From the NCBI GenBank assembly GCA_945876095.1, contig CAMCMP010000010.1, positions 1 through 64,000 of the forward strand: a stretch of DNA of 64,000 bases, written 5' to 3'. Positions 19,691 to 30,000 of the stretch are shown here, piece after piece; positions within the stretch are counted from its first letter, which is position 1; the number at the start of each line of letters is the position of its first letter. The notes beneath the pieces were generated by a model. It saw only the letters and a program-made list of their open reading frames with translations, had not been told where the DNA came from and did not search any database. The stretch is from Chitinophaga pinensis (GTDB taxonomy: Bacteria; Bacteroidota; Bacteroidia; Chitinophagales; Chitinophagaceae). The position numbers were made by a program, and so were the translations under genes.

Positions 19691-19707
19691 TAATGGGGGC
19701 ATTTTTT
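19669..19707 (+). terminator. Probable dapD terminator made from the IS-end repeat
   Basis: TGCCCCC (19669-19675) can pair with GGGGGCA (19695-19701), directly followed by six T. The copy of TGCCCCC at 19641-19647 can pair with the same partner, giving an alternative longer hairpin. The position, 69 bp after the dapD stop, suits an intrinsic terminator. The T-run overlaps the stop codon of the opposing PIN remnant. Confidence 0.65.
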
Positions 19708-20056
19708 ATTCTCCCGCTTCCTTCAATGCAATTAATTCAAGTTCAATTGAAAATCTAAAATCGGTTTCTCTTATTTTTAATAGTAATGGTTGAATACTTG
19801 GAATGATTCCATTTAATTTAGCTTTAACGATTACTCCAATTGTACCAGTAAAATTCAAGCCCAACTGGTTTGCAATTTTGCGGGCTTTAAAATCGTCAAG
19901 AATCATAATACAGTTTGGGGTTTCTAATGCCAAGGCAATTGCACTCGATTCCCCCTTATCAATTTGCATTTCCAATAATTGTTGGCGGTACTTATCGGTA
20001 ACAGCATGATCCTCAAAAACCCTGGTGAGGTAATTTATAGTTATAGTTGTTTGAAG
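19706..20056 (-). pseudogene. PIN-domain (DUF3368) toxin-like gene, N-terminal part lost
   Basis: The C-terminal half of a DUF3368/PIN ribonuclease-like protein: IDKGESSAIALALE, then IMILDDFKARKIANQLGL and FTGTIGVIVKAKLNG, the acidic and Gly-rich core motifs of the family. The open frame runs back, without an ATG, through LTRVFEDHAVTDKYRQQLLE and into repeat copy B at about 20057. The first 80 or so residues expected for the family (the DTSPLI-type strand and the VPxxV segment) are absent, and I could not find them beyond the repeat. Family members act as VapC-like toxins; no antitoxin gene is adjacent. Best read as a gene truncated by the repeat. A non-ATG start (TTG at 19973-19975) could still give an 89-residue product. 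Confidence 0.7.
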
Positions 20057-20311
20057 GCCCTCGAATAAAAAGGCTGATATTTCAAATTTCAGCCTTTTTA
20101 TTCGCAGGCTTGATTTTTTTTGTTACTTTTTTGCATCAAGGCAAAAAAGTAAAAGGACTCTGTTTCAGAGGAAATCACAGATATAGTTAACTTTCTTTTA
20201 CTAAAAAGCAATACGAATTGAAAAGTAATTAATCTTTTGACTGATTACCTGATAGTTTTTTATCGATTCATTTAAATCAGAATTTTTAACGAATTTGAGC
20301 TTAGAGGTTTT
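20057..20311 (+). repeat. Structured interspersed repeat, copy B (short form)
   Basis: About 255 bp. It begins GCCCTCGAATAAAAAGGCTG and folds at once into a near-perfect hairpin (20062-20105). It lacks the inner foldback seen in copies A and C. The 12-bp hairpin with loop ATCAAG follows at 20123-20152, identical to that of copy A, and then the diverged tail with GATTACCTGATAG and TTTTTTATCGATT. The left end directly abuts the truncated PIN gene. Confidence 0.83.
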
Positions 20312-20452
20312 TAAGGGTCGACTAATTATTTGCATATATACTTTTTGTAAAATGGGATTTGTATTAAATCATCTATAATTTTATTCGCGCTTTGAAAGAA
20401 AAAATCGATATCAAATATTTATGCATAAACGCTTGCTTAAAATGATCTCTCC

Positions 20453-20486
20453 AAAAAAATGTCATCTATTATAGATGACATTTTTT
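20453..20486 (-). terminator. Intrinsic terminator of the DUF3500 gene
   Basis: The perfect inverted repeat ATGTCATCTA-TTA-TAGATGACAT is flanked by A-runs and T-runs on both sides (20453-20486). It lies 30 bp beyond the stop of the minus-strand DUF3500 gene and is symmetric enough to work in both directions. Confidence 0.8.
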
Positions 20487-20515
20487 AAAATTAGGCTTCA
20501 ATTGATTCGAAGTAA

Positions 20516-21541
20516 TTAATGAGCAGTATGATCATTTTTATAATGTTGCAATAAATCATCCCCACCAAAATCATGTTTTAAATCACGAAGTACAGAGTGA
20601 ATATGGTTTGAATTGTTTTGTGTATTGTCATATTCAATTAAAATAGTTGGCCCTTGAACTCGATAATAAGATCCATTGCCATTTCCCATTTCAGCTTTTG
20701 TATGTCCAGCCCATGAAAACCAAAGTTTGTCGAGACCAGCCTGTTGAATTTCTTTCAGCATCTTATCTGCAAATAAGGTAGTAAAACGATGAACATAGGC
20801 GCTTACTAGTTGTAAAAGGAGCGCTTGTTGACTCTTGTTTAAATCACTGTATTTAATTCCTGCGGGATCTCCCAACATTGCATTTCTTTTATCAAAACTC
20901 AAAATATCTTTATAGGCAACCGTATCGATGATTGTTTTTTGTAACTGCGCTTTAGAAAGGGAATTTAATAAAGCGAAACCTCTTTCGGTTTCATCTTTCA
21001 AAACCTGGGTGCCAGTTTTTGATCCACTCAAAACGATTGCAGGATTGGTACCTAAAAAAGCAGGAGTGCCGGAGCTAAGATTTTTTTTGTCGAAAGAAAA
21101 ATTAAATGAAATATGATGTCCTTCAAAACGCCATCCCCAAATCGTTTTAGCAGAAGGAATACCGAAAATTGAAATATGATAATTCCCTGGATCACGGAAA
21201 TGATCATCTGGTTTTCTTTTTTCCAATTCAATCAAAACATTCTCGAGTTGCATGATTTCTTTGGTTTTGTTATAGGCAGCCTCACTCAAACAGGTTTTTA
21301 ATAAATCAAAAGCAGCTGTTTTTTGATCGGCATTCATTTCATTGAATGTAATTCCCTTTCTTTCATAGGGTACAAAATGATAATTGTAACGCTCTTCCCC
21401 ATCAAAAGGAAAAAGAGTATTTAATTTTTGGGATTCGTTGATTAGGCTAATAAAATGATTAGCTTTTTCTACTGACCCCTGACTTTTAATATTTCCTGTA
21501 AATAAAAAAAGAAGAGTGGTTAAAAAAATAATAGGTCTCAT
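20516..21541 (-). CDS. Secreted DUF3500 protein
   Basis: About 341 residues from the start chosen here (MRPIIFLTTLLFLFTGNIKS), which gives a clean signal peptide; an upstream in-frame ATG adds 32 residues that look non-coding. The mature part matches DUF3500 by the segment WGWRFEGHHISFNFSF, the FLGTNPAIVLSGSKTG stretch and a C-terminal RVQGPTILIEYDNTQNNSNH segment rich in polar residues. The biochemical function is unknown to me. It is divergent from the oxidative sugar cluster that starts 385 bp away and may share its control region. Terminator at 20453-20486. Confidence 0.78.
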   Translation of the reverse strand: MRPIIFLTTLLFLFTGNIKSQGSVEKANHFISLINESQKLNTLFPFDGEERYNYHFVPYERKGITFNEMNADQKTAAFDLLKTCLSEAAYNKTKEIMQLENVLIELEKRKPDDHFRDPGNYHISIFGIPSAKTIWGWRFEGHHISFNFSFDKKNLSSGTPAFLGTNPAIVLSGSKTGTQVLKDETERGFALLNSLSKAQLQKTIIDTVAYKDILSFDKRNAMLGDPAGIKYSDLNKSQQALLLQLVSAYVHRFTTLFADKMLKEIQQAGLDKLWFSWAGHTKAEMGNGNGSYYRVQGPTILIEYDNTQNNSNHIHSVLRDLKHDFGGDDLLQHYKNDHTAH

Positions 21542-21926
21542 AATTAATGATTCATTTAAGATTGTAATATGAATGTAGGCAATAATTATAAACAATCGGC
21601 TTAAATAAGAGGAATCGCTGAAGCAACGGCCTATCAAATATTTTTTTTTTCAATATTTATTCATAGGGAATAGCTATTTTGGATGTATCTAAATGAAAAT
21701 TAGAATAAATACAGTTTCATATTTTTTTATTTCATACATAAAGCTTAGTTTTCAATTTCTAAAATCACTTGAATTGAAATAGTTAATGACTTTTTTTATT
21801 TCAAGTGGTCGGGAGCCGATTGTTTTTAAAATCACTCTAAATTTCATCCCTTTAAATAGGGTTTTTTTCACTAATGAGTAAGTTCAAGTGTATTTCACTG
21901 CCTTAGTCATTAAAATTTAAATTGCT

Positions 21927-24602
21927 ATGATGAAACTAAAATCATCCTCAGTTTGGTTGTTATTATTTACAACTGTATTTATTATTATTTGCATTTCATT
22001 TACGATTAATCGTGAAACAGAAGTGCAGGTTTCTACCGATCCGAAAATTGCTAATCTTAAATTACCTGCAGGTTTTCATGCAGACCATTTATATGGTCCT
22101 TCTGAAAATGGAGAAGGTTCTTGGGTTTCTATGACTTTTGATGACAAAGGTCGTATCATAGCATCTGACCAATATGGTGGATTGTTCAGAATGAAAGTGC
22201 CTGCAATCGGAGATACAGTTACTAAAATTAAAGTGGAGGCATTGAAAATTTCATCTGATACTGGTATATCCATGGGCTATGCACATGGCCTTCTATATGC
22301 GTTCAATAGTCTTTATGTTGTGATAAATAATCATGTTGGTCCTAAAGCTACTTTTAAAAAGGGAAGTGGTTTGTATAGATTGCAGGATACCAACGGTGAT
22401 GATCAGTTTGACAAAGTTACCTTCTTAAAAGCCATGGATGGAGATGGAGAGCATGGACCGCATAGCGTGGTATTGTCGCCCGATAAAAAATCTCTTTATG
22501 TAATTGCTGGAAATTTCACTAAAGTTCCAAAAATGGATAGTTATCGCAATATTCCAGATGGCAATATTGACAATCTTTTCCCACTCATTAAAGATCCTAA
22601 TGGTCATGATAATACGGTAACTGCACACGGTGGTTGGTTAGCTCATGTAGATTCTACTGGAACTAAATGGGAAATGATAGCCTCTGGTTTTCGTAATCCA
22701 TTCGACCTTGCATTTAATGACCAAGGCGAAATGTTTGCCTACGATTCTGATATGGAATGGGATTTTGGTACACCTTGGTATCGTCCTACCAGAATATGTC
22801 ACGTAACGAGTGGTGCAGAATTTGGCTGGAGAGTGGGAACCGATAAATGGTCACCTAATTATCCAGATAATTTACCTGCGGCGATTAATGTAGGCCAAGG
22901 CTCTCCAACTAATTTGGTTTCAGGAGCGAATGCTCGTTTTCCTAAAAAGTATCGTAAGGCATTGTTTGCATTTGATTGGAGCTTTGGAATTATTTATGCC
23001 ATTCACAATGAGCCAGATGGAGCATCTTATAAAACAACAGGAGAAGAATTTATTTCTGGATCTCCTTTACCATTAACGGATGGGGTGGTTGGTCCGGATG
23101 GAGCGCTGTATTTTTTAACAGGTGGTCGTAGATTAGAATCTGATTTATACAGGGTTTACTATGGTGACAATACTGGAAATAATGAAAAATTAGCAGTACC
23201 AGAATTAACTGATGCACTAAAAGCAAGACGAAAATTAGAAGAGTTTCACGGTGCACCCAAGGCAGGTGCTGTAGATTTTGCATGGCCATATTTAAAAGAT
23301 AAGGATCGTTTTGTAAGATATGCTGCAAGAATAGCTGTCGAAACTCAGCCTTTGGCTCAGTGGGAGAATAAGGTGCTTTCAGAAAAAGACCCAATCACTC
23401 TAATTCAATCTACCATTGCACTAGCTAGAAGAGGTAACCCAGCGGTTAAAGCGCAGTTAATAAAATCGTTGACTAATATAAATTTTATACAGCTTGCTGA
23501 ATCTCAGCAATTGGATTTATTGCGTGCCTTTGAATTGGTTTTCACTCGTATGGGAGAACCAGATGCCGCTTCTAAAAAGTTAGTAGGATCTTATTTAAAT
23601 CCACAGTATCCTGCAAAATCGAATTACCTCAATCGTGAGTTGAGTAAACTGTTGGTTTATGTTGACGCACCCAATGCGGTTGAAAAAACAATGGCATTGT
23701 TAGCCATTGCAAAAGACAACACCGATACTCAACAGAAAACAATTTCTGAATCAGCTGATTTGATTCTTAGAAATCCACAGTATGGTATGGACATAGCTGC
23801 TATGCTTGCAAGGATACCACCTTTGCAGCAGACTTGGTATGCAAACGTGTTGACACAGGCTAAGAATGGTTGGACACCTGAATTACAAGAAAAATATTTC
23901 CAATGGTTTTACAAAGCCTTTGGATATAAGGGTGGTGTTAGTTTTGTAGGCTTTATCAATACTGCAAGAAAAACTGCATTGGCAAATGTTTCAAAAGATA
24001 AGCTTGAGTATTTCAATAAAATTTCTGGAGACTCGATTGTATTGAATTCAAGAGCAGGCATTAAAGTAGGAACAGTTATGGCGGTTGGTCCTGGAAGAGA
24101 TTGGAAATTGAAAAATGCTACCGAAGTGGTAGATAGCGCAACCGGTAATCGTAATTTTGAAAGGGGTAAGTCAATGTTCGCAGCGTCTATGTGTATTTCT
24201 TGTCACCAAATTAAAGGCGAGGGAGGTATATCTGGACCAGATCTTACTCAACTTGGATCAAGGTTTTCTACTAAGGATATGTTGGAAGCGATTATTAATC
24301 CAAGTAAAACTATTTCAGATCAATTCGGCTCTACCGTATTTTATTTAAGGCAGGGTGGATCCGTATTAGGTAGACTAATTAGGCAGGACAAAACTAAATA
24401 TTATATTTCTCAAAATCCTTTTGCTCCAGACTTTGTTAGGGAGTTGAATAAAAAAGATGTTTTAAGGACTAGAGTTTCTGAAATTTCTCCGATGCTTCCT
24501 GGTATGATCAATAGATTAAATAGCGATGAATTAAAAGATTTGGTCGCATATCTTAAAACTGGTGGTAATCAAGACAGTCCGATTTATAAAGAAAAAAAAT
24601 AG
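21927..24602 (+). CDS. Secreted beta-propeller c-type cytochrome (PVC-type CxxCH dehydrogenase-like)
   Basis: 891 residues. N-terminal export segment 10-28. Residues 45-430 form a sugar-dehydrogenase-like beta-propeller (GRIIASDQYGGLFRM, LYRLQDTNGDDQFDKVT, HGPHSVVLSPDKKSLYVIAG, ASGFRNPFDLAFND). Residues 440-690 look helical and HEAT-like. The C-terminus is a cytochrome c domain with the heme motif CISCH (C756, C759, H760) and INPSKTISDQF, as in the large heme-binding propeller proteins of Planctomycetes and Bacteroidota. A periplasmic electron-accepting sugar oxidase is plausible but unproven. It is the first gene of a ten-gene co-directional cluster, and a second protein of the same class lies at 27.1 kb. 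Confidence 0.83.
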   Translation: MMKLKSSSVWLLLFTTVFIIICISFTINRETEVQVSTDPKIANLKLPAGFHADHLYGPSENGEGSWVSMTFDDKGRIIASDQYGGLFRMKVPAIGDTVTKIKVEALKISSDTGISMGYAHGLLYAFNSLYVVINNHVGPKATFKKGSGLYRLQDTNGDDQFDKVTFLKAMDGDGEHGPHSVVLSPDKKSLYVIAGNFTKVPKMDSYRNIPDGNIDNLFPLIKDPNGHDNTVTAHGGWLAHVDSTGTKWEMIASGFRNPFDLAFNDQGEMFAYDSDMEWDFGTPWYRPTRICHVTSGAEFGWRVGTDKWSPNYPDNLPAAINVGQGSPTNLVSGANARFPKKYRKALFAFDWSFGIIYAIHNEPDGASYKTTGEEFISGSPLPLTDGVVGPDGALYFLTGGRRLESDLYRVYYGDNTGNNEKLAVPELTDALKARRKLEEFHGAPKAGAVDFAWPYLKDKDRFVRYAARIAVETQPLAQWENKVLSEKDPITLIQSTIALARRGNPAVKAQLIKSLTNINFIQLAESQQLDLLRAFELVFTRMGEPDAASKKLVGSYLNPQYPAKSNYLNRELSKLLVYVDAPNAVEKTMALLAIAKDNTDTQQKTISESADLILRNPQYGMDIAAMLARIPPLQQTWYANVLTQAKNGWTPELQEKYFQWFYKAFGYKGGVSFVGFINTARKTALANVSKDKLEYFNKISGDSIVLNSRAGIKVGTVMAVGPGRDWKLKNATEVVDSATGNRNFERGKSMFAASMCISCHQIKGEGGISGPDLTQLGSRFSTKDMLEAIINPSKTISDQFGSTVFYLRQGGSVLGRLIRQDKTKYYISQNPFAPDFVRELNKKDVLRTRVSEISPMLPGMINRLNSDELKDLVAYLKTGGNQDSPIYKEKK

Positions 24603-24614
24603 GGGGCTGACAGG

Positions 24615-24663
24615 ATTATTAGATTAAACGAAAGGTGATTTGCCTTTCGTTTAATCTAATAAT
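24615..24663. promoter_or_regulatory. Perfect 21-bp inverted repeat inside the sugar cluster
   Basis: Arms at 24615-24635 and 24643-24663 are exact complements, with a 7-base loop. It lies between the first cytochrome gene and the DUF4432 gene. The arms end in AT-rich sequence rather than a T-run, so it could be a terminator, a processing or stability hairpin, or an operator. Confidence 0.65.
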
Positions 24664-24689
24664 ATAATCGATTTATAAGAATCAATTCA

Positions 24690-25754
24690 ATGGAATCACA
24701 ATTAGAAATCTGGAGTGATAAGCTTTCCAATGTGTCACAGGTGGGTGGTATTGAAACTGCTGTACTTGATAATGGCTTAGGCAGGGGTGTACGAATTGCA
24801 TGGATCAATACTGGTTCGGGACTTCGATTTAAAGTGGTGATTGATCGTGCAATGGATATTGCCGATGCTTTTTATAATCAATACAGTCTTGCTTGGCTCA
24901 ATCACTCTGGCATAAGTGCTCCTCAACCCTTTTCTCATAAGGGTTTAGACTGGTTAAGAACATTTGGTGGAGGGCTGCTTACTACCTGTGGACTTTCGCA
25001 TGTTGGCGGGCCTGATCAAGATGAATCAGGTGAACGTGGTTTGCATGGAATGATTAGTAATATTCCTGCAGAAATTGAATCTATTATTCAACCTGATCCT
25101 GCTAAAGGAAAATACACCATGAGCATAACGGGTGTCATTAAACAAACGCAAATTTTTGGCCCAAGTCTTGAATTAAGAAGAACCATTACTGCCACTCTAG
25201 GCAAACCCACTATTCATATTCATGATGAAGTGATCAATCGTGGAAATATAGCGGCTCCGCATATGTTGATTTATCATTGCAATTTCGGTTGGCCATTAGC
25301 GGATGAAGGAGCTATTTTACTTTATCGTGATCAAAAGTCGGTTCAGGAAAGTATAGTAAATAATGAGACCTCCGTTTCAACAGATCATTTTAAAAAATGT
25401 CCTGCTCCTTTGGAAGCACACAACGGTAGTGGAGAGGCAGTAGATTTTATTGATATCGCTGCTAACAAAGAAGGCAATTGTTTTTGTGGAATTCAAAATA
25501 AAAAAATTGGAATTGCGGTCACTTTGCAATTTCCAAAAAAGCAATTACCCTGGTTAACGAGTTGGCAACATTTTGCCAAAGGGGAATATGTTACAGGGAT
25601 TGAACCGGGTACCAATCCTCCCATTGGACAAGCGAAAGCTAGAAAAGAGGGTACACTTTTATTTCTTGAGCCTGCAGAAAGTAGACACTATGATTTAGAA
25701 CTGAATGTTTTGACGAATGAAAATAGTATTCAATCTTTTATAAATAATTTATAA
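24690..25754 (+). CDS. DUF4432 / aldose-epimerase-like protein
   Basis: 354 residues without a signal peptide, so cytoplasmic. The mutarotase-like beta-sandwich pattern is visible: RFKVVIDRAMDIADAFYN, GGGLLTTCGLSHVGGP, ERGLHGMISNIPAE, LIYHCNFGWPL and GIEPGTNPPIGQ, with His, Glu and Asp residues suited to sugar binding. The family is generally annotated DUF4432 and is thought to act on sugars, perhaps as an epimerase; the exact reaction is unknown. It is second in the sugar cluster, with the cupin gene 35 bp downstream, so the two are probably co-transcribed. Confidence 0.78.
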   Translation: MESQLEIWSDKLSNVSQVGGIETAVLDNGLGRGVRIAWINTGSGLRFKVVIDRAMDIADAFYNQYSLAWLNHSGISAPQPFSHKGLDWLRTFGGGLLTTCGLSHVGGPDQDESGERGLHGMISNIPAEIESIIQPDPAKGKYTMSITGVIKQTQIFGPSLELRRTITATLGKPTIHIHDEVINRGNIAAPHMLIYHCNFGWPLADEGAILLYRDQKSVQESIVNNETSVSTDHFKKCPAPLEAHNGSGEAVDFIDIAANKEGNCFCGIQNKKIGIAVTLQFPKKQLPWLTSWQHFAKGEYVTGIEPGTNPPIGQAKARKEGTLLFLEPAESRHYDLELNVLTNENSIQSFINNL

Positions 25755-25789
25755 TATTTTTTTGATTTAACAACCCCAATTAATTTTCT

Positions 25790-27004
25790 ATGGACAAAAA
25801 AAGTTTAGCAAAAAGTGCGCTTGATCAAGGAAAAGGAATTTTACGTTTAGCACCTACATGGGTACCTAGGTCATTTTGTGTACCTGGTCGCAGAATTAAA
25901 TTGCATCCTGATGACTACTATGTATTAGGTGGTGAACGTGGAGGCATAGATGAACGCTGGCTTTCATCTACTACTCCCGCAAAGAACGGACCATTAACAG
26001 GTGAGAATGAAGGACTGAGTGCGGTAGTTTTTAATGATGGTGGAAAAGAGCAACTTTTTTTATTGAAAGATGCTATTGATGAACTAAAAGGTGAATTAAT
26101 TGGAGACCGTCTTTGGAATGAATATAAAAGCTGGCCGATGTATTCAAAGTTTTTTGACAACATGGGACCATTGCCACATCATGTGCATCACAACGATGAA
26201 AAAGCAGCATTGATTGGTCAGAAGGGAAAACCAGAAGCTTATTATTTTCCACCGCAACTCAATAATCATGGTGGTGACTTCCCTTATACTTTTATTGGTA
26301 TTGCACCTGGTACTTCCAAAGAGCAAATTAAAGAATGCTTAATTAATTTTTCAAAGGGCGATAATAAAATCACTAACTATTCACAGGCTTATCGACTTGA
26401 GCCGGGCACTGGCTGGGATGTACCGCCAGGATTACTTCATGCACCTGGTAGTATGTGTACCTACGAGCCTCAAAAGGCATCGGATGTATTTGCGATGTAT
26501 CAATCTCTAGTGAATGAAGCAATTATCCCAGATGAATTGTTATGGAATGGAACACCTGCAGAAAGCAAAGGTGACTACGATGCTTTAATAGATGTATTGG
26601 ATTGGGAATTAAATGTAGATCCCAATACGATGGCTAATAGATTTATGGCACCTAAGCCCGTAAAAGCAATCGATGAAATGAAGTCGCAGGGATATATTGA
26701 AAATTGGATTTGTTATAAATCAGATGCTTTCGGAGCTAAAGAGCTGACCGTTCTTCCGGGTAAAACTGTTACTATAAAAGATAGTGCAGCCTATGGAATT
26801 ATTGTAATGCAAGGACATGGAAAAATGGGTGTTTGGGATATTGAAACTCCTGCGCTTATTCGTTACGGTCAGTTGACCAATGATGAATTTTTTATAAGCG
26901 AAAATGCAGCAAAAGAAGGGGTAACTATTACCAATGCTTCCGCTACTGATCCAATTGTAATACTAAAACATTTTGGCCCTAGTAATCCAGATATGATATT
27001 GTAA
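25790..27004 (+). CDS. Cupin, mannose-6-phosphate-isomerase-like
   Basis: 404 residues, cytoplasmic. A metal-binding cupin motif GPLPHHVHHNDEKA is near residues 125-138, with a later TGWDVPPGLLHAPGS motif (about 207-221) completing the site. A second cupin-like half (about 300-400) contains LTVLPGKTVTIKD and GKMGVWDIETPALIRYGQ. The two-domain layout resembles class I phosphomannose isomerases, but the sequence is too far from ManA for a firm call. In this cluster it may isomerise or epimerise a sugar intermediate. Confidence 0.65.
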   Translation: MDKKSLAKSALDQGKGILRLAPTWVPRSFCVPGRRIKLHPDDYYVLGGERGGIDERWLSSTTPAKNGPLTGENEGLSAVVFNDGGKEQLFLLKDAIDELKGELIGDRLWNEYKSWPMYSKFFDNMGPLPHHVHHNDEKAALIGQKGKPEAYYFPPQLNNHGGDFPYTFIGIAPGTSKEQIKECLINFSKGDNKITNYSQAYRLEPGTGWDVPPGLLHAPGSMCTYEPQKASDVFAMYQSLVNEAIIPDELLWNGTPAESKGDYDALIDVLDWELNVDPNTMANRFMAPKPVKAIDEMKSQGYIENWICYKSDAFGAKELTVLPGKTVTIKDSAAYGIIVMQGHGKMGVWDIETPALIRYGQLTNDEFFISENAAKEGVTITNASATDPIVILKHFGPSNPDMIL

Positions 27005-27081
27005 ATCGATATCTATCAAGCTAACAGAAGCTCAATGTTAAATAAATTTTAATACCTTACGTTGATATCTAATTTTTAAAA

Positions 27082-30000
27082 ATGAACCCTATGCACCTCT
27101 TTACGAAGAAAAAAAAGTACCTTAAAATTTCTTTTTTTGCGATTGCATTAGCAGTCTTGTCTGCTTTTATGCTGCAAAATTCCGATACCACTGGTCTTAA
27201 AATAACCGAGGGTTCGCATATTATTTTAATTGGAAATAACCTAGGTTCCAGGATGATGAATTACGGTTATTTCGAGACTGAGATGCAGCTTCGTTATCCT
27301 GACAGCAAGTTGTATATCCGCAATATGTGTGATGGTGGAAATACGCCAGGGTTTAGGCCTCATTCTGGAAGACCTACCCCATGGGCTTTTCCGGGTGCTG
27401 AAAAATTTCAAACCGAGTTGGCTAGGAGCCCAGGTACGGAAGGTTTTGAAGAATACCCTGACCAATGGATCACTAAACACAAAGCAGATATCATCATTGC
27501 ATTCTTTGGATTCGATGAATCTTTTCAAGGTAAAGATGGGTTGGAAAATTATAAGGCAGAGTTAGATGCATTTATAAAACATACGCTTAAGCAAAAGTAC
27601 AATGGAGTATCAGCTCCTCAGCTAGCAATTGTTTCACCGATTGCTTTTGAAGATCTTTCAAGCAAATTTGATTTACCAAATGGTAAAGTAGAAAATAAAA
27701 ACCTAGCGCTATATACTGCTGCAATGAAAGAAGTAACCGCTAAAAATAAAGTTCATTTTTTAGATGTATTTACTCCTACTAGTCAGTGGTTTAAAAATGC
27801 TACTCCTTCTTTAACCATTGATGGATCTCAGTTAACAGAAGCTGCATATGCTAGGTTTGCCCCTGTGCTAGCGGATGGAATATTTGGAAAAAAAATAGCT
27901 AAGGCTGAACAGAATCGAGAATTGGTTCGCGCTGCAGTTTTGGAAAAAAATTGGATGTGGCACAATGATTATAAAATCCCTAATGGAGTGCATGTTTTTG
28001 GTCGCAGATACGATCCATTCGGACCGGATAATTATCCTGCCGAACAGGTTAAAATTCGTGAAATGACTTTGATAAGAGATGAAGCCATCTGGCAAGCCGT
28101 GAAAGGAGTAAAAATGGATCTAGCTGCAGCAGATAAAAAAACATCTCCTTTAACAGAAGTAAAAACAAATTATGCTACTAGTACTGGTAATGGAACGCTC
28201 AGTTATCTTTACGGTAAGGAGGCATTGGATAAATTTACTGTACCTCCAGGTTATAAAATTGAACTATTCGCTTCTGAATCTGAGTTTACTGACTTAGCGA
28301 ATCCGGTGCAGATTTCCTTTGATAATAAAGGTCGTCTATGGGTAGCCGTTATGCCTACTTATCCTCATTGGAAACCAGGAGATCCAAGGCCAAACGATAA
28401 ATTAATTATTCTAGAAGATACAGATCATGATGGCAAAGCTGATAAACAAACCACTTTTGCAGATGGATTGCAGCTTCCTTTGGGATTTGAGCTGGCTCCT
28501 GAAGGGGTGTATCTTTCTCAGGGTACCAACTTTTATCTTTTAAAAGATACCAATGGAGATGATAAGATGGATTCAAAAGAAATTCTTTTAAGTGGTTTTG
28601 ATGACCATGATACGCACCATGCTCACCATGCTTATACGACCGATCCTTCGGGTGCTATTTATATGGGGCAAGGAGTATTTCTTGTCAATGATGTTGAAAC
28701 ATCTTACGGACCTGTGCGCGGAACCAACGGTGGATTTTTTAGGTATGATATCAATCGTAGAAAATTAGATCGTATTGCACAATTGTCTATTCCTAATCCA
28801 TGGGGTATTGCTTTTGATGAATGGGGTCAAGTTTTTTATGAAGAAACATCTGGACCAGATGTTACCTGGATGATTCCTGGAACGGTAAAACCAAGGTATG
28901 GAGAATATACACCCAAAGGGAAAAGTTTGATTGAAGAAAGTCAGCGTGTAAGACCAACTTCTGGACTTGAATTTGTATCTAGTCGTCATTTTCCTGATGA
29001 CGTACAAGGAGATTTATTACTTAACAATACCATCGGATTTTTAGGAACTAAGCAACATGCTATTTCTGATGATGGTACTGGTTATAAAAGTAAATTTCGT
29101 CAAGATCTAGTGAAATCTTCTGATATGAATTACCGTCCGGTTGATTTAGAATTTGCTCCTGATGGTTCGCTTTATATTGCTGATTGGCACAATGTACTCA
29201 TTGGTCATATGCAACACAATGCAAGAGATCCATTACGTGATCATACACATGGAAGAATTTACAGAGTTACGTATCCTTCGAGACCATTGGTTGTTCCAGC
29301 TAAGGTAGCAGGTGCAAGCATCGAAGAGTTATTAAATAATTTAAAACTTCCAGAGTATAGAACTCGTTACCGTACTCGTAGAGAAATCAGAGCGCATAAA
29401 GCTGCTGAAGTTCTTCCGGCACTTACAAAGTGGGCAGCTAATTTGGATAAAAAATCATCTCAATATGAACATGATTTGTTAGAAGCATTGTGGGTGACAT
29501 GGGGACTTAATAAGGTAGATCAACCATTGCTTCGCCAGTTGCTTCATGCCAAAGATTTGAGAGTGAGGGCTGCTGCTGTGGAAGTACTTCGTTTTACTGG
29601 ACATCAAGTAGCCGACCAAGCAAAATTATTAATGGATGCTGCTAAAGATGAAAGTGGTCGAGTAAGATTGGAATCCATCGTATCTGCTTCTTGGTTAGAT
29701 AAAGAGAAAGGATTACCAATTGTATTGGAAGCAGGCAAAAAGCCTATGGATTCGTGGATGTTGAAACCTTATGAAATATCAGTAGCCCATTTGAATGGCC
29801 ATGGAATGGCAGAGAAAAAATCGGTGTTAGCTGCTACTCAACCAGGAGCAATTGACAATAAAATTTTAGCGGCTGGTAAAGCAATTTATTCTAGGGATGG
29901 CTATTGTGTAACTTGTCATCAGGCCGATGGCAAAGGCCTTGAAGCGGCAGGATTTCCGCCAATTGCCGGATCTAATTGGATGCTAGGTAGTGATGAGAGA

